Source of the DNA: Sediminibacterium sp. | GTDB lineage: Bacteria; Bacteroidota; Bacteroidia; Chitinophagales; Chitinophagaceae | Assembly: GCA_028288645.1 (NCBI GenBank) | Contig: JAQBNJ010000431.1 | Span: 1-7,692 of the forward strand | Direction of reading: 5' to 3' | DNA: 7,692 nucleotides | Part shown: positions 1 to 5,105 of the stretch, in pieces | Layout of the letters: the number at the start of each line of letters is the position of its first letter | Numbering within the stretch: the first letter of the stretch is position 1 | Translations under genes and position numbers: made by a program | The notes under the pieces: model-generated | What the model was told of the DNA's origin: nothing | What the model saw: only the letters and a program-made list of their open reading frames with translations | Database searches by the model: none

Positions 1-730
1 CATTTTCTTTTTCCCTGTTCTTAACACCGTCAGTCAACATGGTATTGCAGAAAGGGCAGGCTGATGCGATGATGGTTGCGCCGGTTTCCAATGCTTCATC
101 GGTGCGTTCGATATTGATGCGTTTATCACCAGGCTCATCTTCCTTGAACATTTGAGCGCCACCGGCACCGCACCATAAGCCGTTGCTGCGGCAGCGTTTC
201 ATTTCAACCAGTTCTGCATCCAATGCTTCGAGCACTTTGCGTGGCGCTTCATAAATATCATTTGCGCGGCCGAGATAGCAGCTATCATGGTAAGATATTT
301 TTTTGCCTTTAAAACTGCCGCCTTCTTTCATCTTTATTCTTCCTTCATCAATCAGTTGCTGTAATAGTGTGGTGTGATGGATGACTTCGTAATGCCCGCC
401 CAGTTCGGGGTATTCATTCTTCAGGATATTGAAACAATGCGGGCAGGTGGCCACAATTTTTTTGATGCCATAACCATTCAGGGTATGTATGTTCTGGTAG
501 GCCATCATCTGGAACAGGAATTCGTTACCCGCACGTCTTGCAGGATCGCCGGTGCAGGCTTCTTCTTTACCAAGGATGGCATATTTAAAACCCAGTTTGT
601 CTAAAATGGTCGCAAATGCTTTGGTGATCTTTTGCGCACGCTGGTCAAAACTACCCGAACAGCCCACCCAGAACAGGATCTCAGGTGTTTCACCATTCGC
701 CGCCATTTCTGCCATCGTGTTAACCTTCAT
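1..730 (-). CDS. CCG-domain (Fe-S)-binding protein, HdrB/EtfD C-terminal-like, C-terminus cut by the window edge
   Basis: Translating the minus strand from the ATG at 730 gives 243 residues with no stop before the left edge. Two cysteine-rich repeats are visible. The first has C24, C59 (EACTGD) and CPHC at 96-99. The second has C151 (HDSCYLGR), C187 (LWCGAGG) and CPFC at 225-228. This is the layout of the duplicated CCG domain of HdrB/HdrD, GlcF and EtfD-type proteins, which bind iron-sulfur clusters for electron transfer. Related Bacteroidota proteins are, from memory, about 260 residues, so little is missing. Both expected Cys-Cys pairs are reduced to one cysteine (A58-C59 and W186-C187). 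There is no membrane segment, so it is probably a cytoplasmic subunit docked on the membrane protein encoded at 2375-3688, same strand. The start is the first ATG; CGAAAGTA at 745-752 reads TACTTTCG on the minus strand, one base from a Bacteroidota -7 box. Family is confident; the exact electron donor is inferred. Confidence 0.9.
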   Translation of the reverse strand, partial: MKVNTMAEMAANGETPEILFWVGCSGSFDQRAQKITKAFATILDKLGFKYAILGKEEACTGDPARRAGNEFLFQMMAYQNIHTLNGYGIKKIVATCPHCFNILKNEYPELGGHYEVIHHTTLLQQLIDEGRIKMKEGGSFKGKKISYHDSCYLGRANDIYEAPRKVLEALDAELVEMKRCRSNGLWCGAGGAQMFKEDEPGDKRINIERTDEALETGATIIASACPFCNTMLTDGVKNREKEN

Positions 731-763
731 TGGAAAGATTTTTACGAAAGTAATGGAAAAAGC

Positions 764-784
764 GAATATTGAATATTGAATATT
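764..784. repeat. Tandem heptamer GAATATT, three copies
   Basis: Three exact head-to-tail copies of GAATATT lie in the divergent spacer between the iron-sulfur gene and the exporter gene. The last copy runs directly into the left arm of the inverted repeat at 776-915. The same AATATT core recurs at 845-853, 907-912 and three times in 2302-2375. Confidence 0.85.
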
Positions 785-915
785 GAGTCCCGCATGTGCG
801 GGAAATGTTGAAGTTGTGCATACATCAACATTCAAAATTCTTGTTCAATATTCATCATTCCCCGGAGTGGTGCATTAACTTCATCATTTCCCGCACATGC
901 GGGATCAATATTCAA
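776..915. repeat. Long imperfect inverted repeat with CCCGCA/TGCGGG hairpins
   Basis: The left arm (776-820) and right arm (871-915) are each 45 nt and are reverse complements apart from a few mismatches and single-base shifts, separated by about 50 nt. Each arm contains its own short palindrome, CCCGCATGTGCGGG at 789-802 and CCCGCACATGCGGG at 890-903, so either small hairpins or one large stem could form. The element fills the spacer between two divergent genes and its right arm ends 7 nt before the exporter ATG, where a promoter and ribosome binding site would be expected. It is therefore unlikely to be a terminator. I found no flanking target duplication. The origin could be a miniature mobile element; this is inference. 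Confidence 0.85.
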
Positions 916-922
916 CATTTCC

Positions 923-1552
923 ATGATCTACGTCCTCTTCCTCGGTTTCCTTGTCAGCTTTCTCGGGCAATTGCCTTTGGGGAACATGAGTTTTACATCT
1001 ACGCAGATCTGCATACAGGAAGGCGCTAAAAAGGCATGGCAGTTTGCACTCGGTGCTGCAATTGTTGAAATGATCTACCTGCGTTTTGCTCTAACAGGGA
1101 TGAACTGGATCGTTAGTCATCGCATATGGTTCCTGGCGTTAGGTTGGCTTACGGTGGTTATGTTCTTTGTGTTAGGTGTGCTCGCATTCCGCTCTGCCAA
1201 TAGGCAAAGAGGAGAGAAGAAAGCATTGCTGCTCAATAATAAGCTGAATCGTTTTTTATTGGGATTTATGATGAGCGCAGTAAATCCTGTACAAATTCCA
1301 TTCTGGTTTCTATGGACATCCACATTCATTCAAACCAAAGTATTGCCCGTTGCGGCGCTTCCTTTTGACCTTTTCACAGTTGGCGCGGGCGCAGGAACTT
1401 TATCGGGATTCGCTGTCTATATACATGGCGGTAACTGGCTCGTTACAAAAATGAATACAAGCAATAAAACACTGAACAAAGTAATGGGAGTGATCTTTAT
1501 GGTTACGGCGTTGATACAGTTGTGGAGGATGGTGTTTAAGCCGTTTATTTGA
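923..1552 (+). CDS. LysE/RhtB-family amino-acid or metabolite exporter
   Basis: A 209-residue very hydrophobic protein with about six predicted membrane helices, roughly at residues 1-20, 38-60, 65-88, 108-135, 148-172 and 184-206. The N-terminal GQLPLGNMSFTSTQ segment corresponds to the conserved first-helix region of LysE-type exporters, and NPVQIPFWFLW at 121-131 matches the second conserved helix. These inner-membrane proteins export amino acids or related small molecules; the substrate cannot be read from sequence. The ATG at 923 puts the protein right at the conserved first helix. No Shine-Dalgarno sequence is visible, and the bases just upstream belong to an inverted repeat arm. The gene is on the opposite strand to its neighbours and sits between two iron-sulfur genes that look like partners, so it may be a later arrival. 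Confidence 0.88.
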   Translation: MIYVLFLGFLVSFLGQLPLGNMSFTSTQICIQEGAKKAWQFALGAAIVEMIYLRFALTGMNWIVSHRIWFLALGWLTVVMFFVLGVLAFRSANRQRGEKKALLLNNKLNRFLLGFMMSAVNPVQIPFWFLWTSTFIQTKVLPVAALPFDLFTVGAGAGTLSGFAVYIHGGNWLVTKMNTSNKTLNKVMGVIFMVTALIQLWRMVFKPFI

Positions 1553-1553
1553 G

Positions 1554-1616
1554 GTGTTAGGTGTTAGGTATTAGGTGTTAGGTGTTAGGTGTTAGGTGTT
1601 AGGTGTTAGGTGTTAG
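1554..1616. repeat. Tandem heptamer GTGTTAG, nine copies
   Basis: Nine consecutive 7-bp units begin one base after the exporter stop codon. Eight are GTGTTAG and the third is GTATTAG. Because the unit length is not spaced by unique sequence, this is a simple tandem array and not a CRISPR. Such arrays can vary in copy number by slipped-strand mispairing; here any variation would be outside the coding sequence. Confidence 0.95.
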
Positions 1617-1647
1617 GCATGAGCTGTGAGAATATTGGGCCTGCAAG

Positions 1648-1658
1648 TTAATCTACAA
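1648..1658. repeat. Left copy of 11-bp flanking direct repeat
   Basis: TTAATCTACAA here is identical to 1843-1853, the last codons and stop of the cupin gene. It abuts the terminal inverted repeat exactly, as a target-site duplication would. Both copies are also preceded by G, so the duplication could be counted as 12 bp. Confidence 0.7.
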
Positions 1659-1842
1659 CGTGTTGTGCTATTGAAAATTCTCTGTGAAACTCTGTGTTCC
1701 CTGTGTCTCTGTGGTGAAAAAAGCAAACAGGAATTGCCGGAATTTTTAACGAAGCGAAGGCTTTACCACAGAGACACAGGGAACACAGAGTTTCACAGAG
1801 AGATGCCCGCATTTCTACAGCTCTTTTTAATAGTACAACACG
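1659..1842. mobile_element. MITE-like element with terminal inverted repeats and flanking direct repeat
   Basis: The outer ends are inverted copies: CGTGTTGTGCTATTGAAAA at 1659-1677 and its reverse complement, with two mismatches, at 1824-1842. Inside them is a perfect 37-nt inverted repeat (1679-1715 and 1765-1801) built from CTCTGTG/CACAGAG units around a 49-nt centre. The element is bordered on both sides by TTAATCTACAA (1648-1658 and 1843-1853). The right copy is the end of the cupin gene, including its stop codon; the left copy is a displaced duplicate. Terminal inverted repeats plus a flanking direct repeat are the signature of a non-autonomous insertion. No open reading frame for a transposase is present. 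It lies between convergent genes, so its hairpin could also act as a two-way terminator. Confidence 0.72.
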
Positions 1843-2172
1843 TTAATCTACAATAAAAATTTTGCAGCCATTTTTTGAGTACGTGCGATGGGCATCACTA
1901 TTGTCTCCAACTGTGTACATCATTCCTTTGGTGAGTAAATGTTTGCTGCCGTTCTCCAGTTCTGTTTCCATTTCTCCTTCGTGACAAAAAATAATATGTC
2001 CCTTGCTGCACCAATGGTCGGCCAGGTAGTTTGGTGAATAGGTAACCAAACGTATCCGCACATCATCACAAAATAAAGTTCTCCATTCCGCATGGCCGGT
2101 GGTTCCTTGTTTTATTTCAGGTTCGATGGTTGTAAAATCGGTGATTAAGAAAGGGAAAGAGGAAAGCTGCAT
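1843..2172 (-). CDS. Small cupin-fold protein of the DHWC-motif type
   Basis: The protein from the ATG at 2172 has 109 residues and forms a single small beta-barrel domain. The motif ADHWCSKGHIIFCHEGEME at 51-69, followed by DAHR at 93-96, provides the cupin metal-ligand pattern (H53, H59, E65, H95). It resembles the uncharacterised family that NCBI calls DHCW-motif cupin fold proteins; the function is unknown, possibly a metal-dependent enzyme or small-molecule sensor. A longer frame opens at 2307, but its first 45 residues come from the palindromic repeat at 2205-2294, so the internal ATG at 2172 is the real start: it begins exactly where the family-like sequence begins. No signal peptide is seen. 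The stop codon lies in the direct repeat that borders the MITE-like element, so the insertion left the reading frame intact. Confidence 0.85.
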   Translation of the reverse strand: MQLSSFPFLITDFTTIEPEIKQGTTGHAEWRTLFCDDVRIRLVTYSPNYLADHWCSKGHIIFCHEGEMETELENGSKHLLTKGMMYTVGDNSDAHRTYSKNGCKIFIVD

Positions 2173-2204
2173 AATTTGATCAGTTGAGTAGTTTTTCGGG
2201 TGAT

Positions 2205-2294
2205 CGTCATTGCGAGGAACGAAGCAATCTGTGCTACAAATTTCAGTCTTTCCGTAAATGCAAGACACAGATTGCTTCGTTCCTCGCAATGACG
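2205..2294. repeat. Palindromic dispersed repeat containing GCGAGGAACGAAGCAATC
   Basis: Two perfect 29-nt arms (2205-2233 and 2266-2294) are inverted around a 32-nt centre. Each arm carries the CATTGCGAGGAACGAAGCAA sequence that I recognise as a widely dispersed intergenic repeat in many bacterial genomes. It lies upstream of the cupin gene and downstream of the membrane iron-sulfur gene. Translated through, it yields peptides such as SLRGTKQS and DCFVPRND, which are typical false N-terminal extensions. I see no convincing target duplication. It could act as a terminator for the iron-sulfur gene or as an RNA hairpin upstream of the cupin. Confidence 0.9.
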
Positions 2295-2301
2295 GTGCAG
2301 G

Positions 2302-2375
2302 CATCATTCAATATTCAAATCATGTCGCGGTCAATACTTCATCATTCAATATTCCTTGCTCATTATTCAATATTC
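2302..2375. repeat. Three dispersed copies of a 15-mer, CATYATTCAATATTC
   Basis: Copies lie at 2302-2316, 2340-2354 and 2361-2375. The first two are identical and the third has one change. The last base of the third copy is the final base of the stop codon of the membrane iron-sulfur gene, so the cluster starts right at that gene's end. A shortened relative, TTCAATATTCATCATTC, is at 844-860. The unequal spacing (23 and 6 nt between copies) rules out a simple tandem array. Confidence 0.85.
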
Positions 2376-3688
2376 TACTGCATTTCCACCGCCCACTTAT
2401 CCCGGTCATCCGGCGAAAATTTCCATGGCGCAAAATTGTTTTCAATATTGCTGAACGTGCTGTTCCATTCCTGCGGTGCATTACTTTCTTCCATAATGAG
2501 CGAACGGCGGAGTTCTGTGATGATATCTAAAGGAGAAATACTTACAGGGCATTGCTCCACGCATGCATTGCAGGTAGTACAGGCGCGCAATTCTTCTACC
2601 GAAATATAATCGTGTAACAACGTTTTACTATCCGGCTTGAATTCTTTGTTCTGTTTAATGTTCCTTCCCACATCCTCCATACGATCGCGTGTCGCCATCA
2701 TGATCTTTCGCGGACTGAGTAATTTGCCGGTGATGTTTGCGGGACAGGCAGCGGTGCAACGACCACATTCTGTACAACTGTAGGCATCCAATAAATTCTT
2801 CCAGCTCAATTCAAAAATATCCTTTGCACCAAAATGGGCAGGTGGCGCGGCATCGGTTGGCGCGGTTTCCGGTTGCATGGCATATAATACTTCATTCTGA
2901 ACTTCAGGCATGTTCTTCATTTTGCCTTTTGGTTCGAGCCTGGTATAATACGCATTCGGAAATGCTAAAAGAATATGCAGATGTTTTGAATAAGGCAGGT
3001 AATTCAGGAAAACAAAAATACCGGTGATATGCAGCCACCAGCAGGTTCTTTCGACCGCGATGAGGCTGCCATCACTCATTCCTGTAAATAGTGGTGAAAG
3101 TATACCTGAAAAAAAGAAACTGCCTGTCTGGTGGTAATGTTCATTGTTATTCGCCTGCAATGCCTGGTCGGTGGCATTCATGGTTAAGAACAGCGTCATC
3201 AAGATGATCTCAGTGATCAATATATAATTCGCATCACTGCGTGGCCATCCGTCAAGATCTTTGTTGATGAAACGTTTTAGTTTGAGAATATTCCTGCGGA
3301 TCAAAAAAACAATGCAGACAAAGATCACACCCACTGCTAAAAATTCGAAGCCATTGATCAGCCAGTTATATAATTCTCCGAGCAATGGAAGGAATAAACG
3401 ATGTGTTCCCAATATCCCATCCAATACGATCTCCAAAACTTCGAGGTTGATAATAATAAACCCTGCATAGATCACCAGGTGCATAACAGCCACCAACGGA
3501 TTCTTGAACATTTTCTTTTGCCCGAGTGCCAACAGCAATAGATTCTTCCAGCGTTTGCCAGGTTGGTCGCTCAGGTCCTCATCTTTACCCAGCAGGATAT
3601 TCCGCCTGATCTCGCCGATTTTTTTAGAGAATAACCAGGATGCTGCCACCAGTAGTACCACGAACCCGATCTGCTGTAAGTAGTGCAT
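2375..3688 (-). CDS. Membrane cytochrome-b-like protein with two 4Fe-4S motifs, HdrDE/EtfD N-terminal-like
   Basis: A 437-residue protein with about five membrane helices (near 3-20, 65-90, 113-130, 155-172 and 214-232), resembling the NarI/HdrE/DsrM cytochrome-b domain. H70, H220, H236 and H238 are candidate haem ligands. A soluble C-terminal part carries two 4Fe-4S motifs: CTECGRCTAACP (C305, C308, C311, C315) and CTTCNACVEQCP (C370, C373, C376, C380). The expected role is to pass electrons between a soluble donor and menaquinone in the inner membrane. In mycobacterial EtfD and HdrDE-like proteins this module continues into a CCG domain; here that domain is the separate gene at 1-730, same strand. 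The frame opens at the ATG at 3688 immediately before the first helix. Module assignment is strong; the specific donor (electron-transfer flavoprotein or other) is inferred. Confidence 0.9.
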   Translation of the reverse strand: MHYLQQIGFVVLLVAASWLFSKKIGEIRRNILLGKDEDLSDQPGKRWKNLLLLALGQKKMFKNPLVAVMHLVIYAGFIIINLEVLEIVLDGILGTHRLFLPLLGELYNWLINGFEFLAVGVIFVCIVFLIRRNILKLKRFINKDLDGWPRSDANYILITEIILMTLFLTMNATDQALQANNNEHYHQTGSFFFSGILSPLFTGMSDGSLIAVERTCWWLHITGIFVFLNYLPYSKHLHILLAFPNAYYTRLEPKGKMKNMPEVQNEVLYAMQPETAPTDAAPPAHFGAKDIFELSWKNLLDAYSCTECGRCTAACPANITGKLLSPRKIMMATRDRMEDVGRNIKQNKEFKPDSKTLLHDYISVEELRACTTCNACVEQCPVSISPLDIITELRRSLIMEESNAPQEWNSTFSNIENNFAPWKFSPDDRDKWAVEMQ

Positions 3689-3763
3689 AGTAATCAGTTA
3701 TTTTGCTAAGGTAACAGTTTAGTGCTAATTAATATTTTGATGCGCTTTAATAACAGGGGACAA

Positions 3764-3874
3764 TTGAACCACAATAGGCACATAGAAACATAGGCTTTCA
3801 CATAGTATTGTCATATTTCTGGATGAGACATCTATGTGTTATAACCTATGTTCCTATGTGACTATGTTGTTCAA
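3764..3874. repeat. Imperfect inverted repeat built from CACATAG/CTATGTG units
   Basis: The left arm (3764-3805) and right arm (3832-3874) are imperfect reverse complements separated by 26 nt, with outer ends TTGAAC and GTTCAA. Each arm contains two to three CACATAG-like or ACATAGG-like words. The arm can be aligned with the inner arm of the 1659-1842 element: ACCACA at the start, CACA next, GAAACA or GAACACA in the middle, and TTTCACA-AG at the end, with the repeated word changed from CACAGAG to CACATAG. They appear to be divergent members of one family. No flanking duplication was found. Confidence 0.82.
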
Positions 3875-3962
3875 AATAATATCCAATCTCAGATGAACCA
3901 ACATTTTATGCCCCGACACCCCAAAATATTATTTAGCCCGGTTTTACATAGTTGTAAACAGG

Positions 3963-3994
3963 ATTGCAGGATGGTTTTATTGTTGTTACTTTTG
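3963..3994 (+). promoter_or_regulatory. Candidate Bacteroidota-type promoter for the phosphoribosyltransferase
   Basis: TACTTTTG at 3987-3994 matches the TAnnTTTG -7 consensus of the primary sigma factor in Bacteroidota exactly, and TTG at 3964-3966 lies 20 nt upstream as a partial -33 element. Transcription would start near 4000, leaving a leader of roughly 12 nt before the ATG at 4012. The -7 match is good but the -33 match is minimal. Confidence 0.4.
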
Positions 3995-4011
3995 ATAACC
4001 AAACCAATGCT

Positions 4012-4512
4012 ATGGCAGACAAAAATTATATCCTCAACAAAGATGTGGCTGAACAGAAATTGCACCGCATGGCACTTGAACTTGCCGAGCACCTCAATGG
4101 CGATACAGCCCCTGTTATTCTTATCGGTATCCGTAACAGCGGAACAGTAATCGCTGAAAAGATCGCGGCCTTATTAAAGAACGATGTGCGCAATGATATT
4201 AAAGTGATCTCGGTAACGATGGATAAAACACATCCTACCACCGTTGAACTCAGTGAAAAGATCAACCTGGATGATCTGCACGTGGTAATTACCGACGACG
4301 TGACCAACAGCGGCAGAACCCTTTTGTATGCATTAAAACCCTTGCTTGATTTTCATCCGAAAAGTATCCAGACATTGGTATTGGTTGAAAGGATGCACAA
4401 ACTTTTTCCTGTCAATCCAGATTATGTTGGATTATCCGTTGCAACCACCATGCAGGAACACATACAGATAGAAGTGGCGAATAACGAAGTGATGGGAGTT
4501 TATATCGTGTGA
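4012..4512 (+). CDS. PyrR-like phosphoribosyltransferase family protein
   Basis: A 166-residue single-domain type I phosphoribosyltransferase. VVITDDVTNSGRTLL at 91-105 is the PRPP-binding motif with its two acidic residues, and LIGIRNSG at 37-44 occupies the pyrophosphate-loop position. The C-terminal LVLVERMHKLFPVNPDYVG segment (123-140) resembles PyrR, the uracil phosphoribosyltransferase and pyrimidine-operon regulator, rather than hypoxanthine enzymes. It would be cytoplasmic. No pyrimidine gene or pyr attenuator is visible nearby, so a regulatory role is not supported and the base substrate is uncertain. The same frame opens earlier at 3964, but the added 16 residues overlap the candidate promoter and lack family character, so the ATG at 4012 is preferred. 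The gene ends 4 nt before the stop of a convergent gene. Confidence 0.87.
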   Translation: MADKNYILNKDVAEQKLHRMALELAEHLNGDTAPVILIGIRNSGTVIAEKIAALLKNDVRNDIKVISVTMDKTHPTTVELSEKINLDDLHVVITDDVTNSGRTLLYALKPLLDFHPKSIQTLVLVERMHKLFPVNPDYVGLSVATTMQEHIQIEVANNEVMGVYIV

Positions 4513-4516
4513 TCCG

Positions 4517-4801
4517 TCAGGTAGGGAGGATCCTATGTCTTAATCTCAGCAGGTAGTAGGTACCAAAGATCAAGGGTGCGCATACTATAAGAACCGTCCA
4601 GTCGGCTTTTTCTCTTCGTGTAAAATGTTCTGATCCGCGCAATTCATAAATGGCAAATACTGCGAATACAAGTTGTGTCAATAGCGCAAGAACAAACAGT
4701 GTCATAGTGCTTTCCGAATGAGCTATTTTAGCATAGATCGTAAGACCAAATGATGCTATTGAAATGATATAGCTCCACGATATAATATTGCGGGTGTTCA
4801 T
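4517..4801 (-). CDS. Small three-helix membrane protein, function unknown
   Basis: A 94-residue protein with three likely membrane helices (about 7-25, 33-52 and 68-86) and a basic tail ending RLRHRILPT. Between helices 2 and 3 a charged loop, ELRGSEHFTRREKADW, leads into a Trp-initiated helix. That arrangement is reminiscent of the small phospholipase-D-nuclease N-terminal domain, a short membrane-anchor module, but the similarity is too weak for a name. Coding status is supported by the clear helix pattern and by the near-abutting convergent gene at 4012-4512. The ATG at 4801 places the first helix immediately after the start. It is not clearly in an operon: the next upstream gene on this strand ends 370 nt away beyond a repeat block. 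Confidence 0.65.
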   Translation of the reverse strand: MNTRNIISWSYIISIASFGLTIYAKIAHSESTMTLFVLALLTQLVFAVFAIYELRGSEHFTRREKADWTVLIVCAPLIFGTYYLLRLRHRILPT

Positions 4802-4875
4802 GTATTGAAGATACTATTTTTAACGTGTTCTATTAAAAGAAATGAATTCAAGTAAGCTGTTGGATAAACCCTTTT

Positions 4876-4888
4876 ATGCCGTAGGCAT
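4876..4888. repeat. Short palindrome ATGCC-GTA-GGCAT
   Basis: A 5-bp stem around GTA. It shares the CCGTAGG centre with the GTTCC-GTA-GGAAC palindrome at 4948-4960, but its outer stem bases differ in a complementary way, so pairing is kept. It lies outside the larger inverted repeat. Confidence 0.7.
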
Positions 4889-4911
4889 TATAGTTAACCA
4901 GAAGGATCTAG

Positions 4912-5105
4912 TGCCCCATCGGGCAATGTCATTAAGTTAAGGTCTTTGTTCCGTAGGAACGTTCCGTGCCAGCACCAAACGTTCCTACGGAACGTAATCA
5001 ATCATTTTATTTGAATTGCTACCTACCAATTGTTCCGATGGAACAAAATGTTTTAAGCAAAAAAACTATGTTTCCTTTAACTTAATGACACTGTCCGATG
5101 GGGCA
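4912..5105. repeat. Nested palindromic element, 194 bp
   Basis: The outer arms 4912-4942 and 5074-5105 are imperfect reverse complements containing TGTCATTAAGTTAA. Each outer arm also ends in its own small palindrome, TGCCCCATCGGGCA at 4912-4925 and TGTCCGATGGGGCA at 5092-5105. Inside lies a perfect 16-nt inverted pair (4948-4963 and 4978-4993) made of GTTCCGTAGGAAC and GTTCCTACGGAAC, followed by a third hairpin, TGTTCCGATGGAACA, at 5031-5045. The structure looks like a REP-type or miniature-element array. It sits downstream of the DUF2279 gene and may end its transcripts. There is no transposase within it. Confidence 0.85.

Larger units (their letters stand above)
3689..4011. other. Divergent intergenic region
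   Basis: This 323-nt gap separates the minus-strand iron-sulfur gene from the plus-strand phosphoribosyltransferase. It holds the inverted repeat at 3764-3874 and a plausible promoter at 3963-3994. Short open frames here lack family resemblance. No RNA gene is recognisable. Confidence 0.7.

Noticed and set aside
1554..1616. CRISPR array
   Set aside because: The 7-bp units are directly adjacent with no unique spacers, and no cas gene is present.
1626..1856. Plus-strand open frame across the MITE-like element
   Set aside because: It is encoded by the inverted repeat and its centre, with no domain character and no transposase features.
2173..2307. N-terminal extension of the cupin reading frame to an ATG at 2307
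   Set aside because: The extra 45 residues are encoded almost wholly by the palindromic repeat at 2205-2294 and contain its typical translation products; the family-like sequence begins at the ATG at 2172.
3964..4011. Earlier ATG for the phosphoribosyltransferase
   Set aside because: The added 16 residues show no family resemblance and overlap the best promoter candidate; the ATG at 4012 gives a normal N-terminus.
4511..4532. Terminator between the convergent genes ending at 4512 and 4517
   Set aside because: Only a 5-bp GATCC/GGATC stem with a 12-nt loop and no T-tract; too weak to call.
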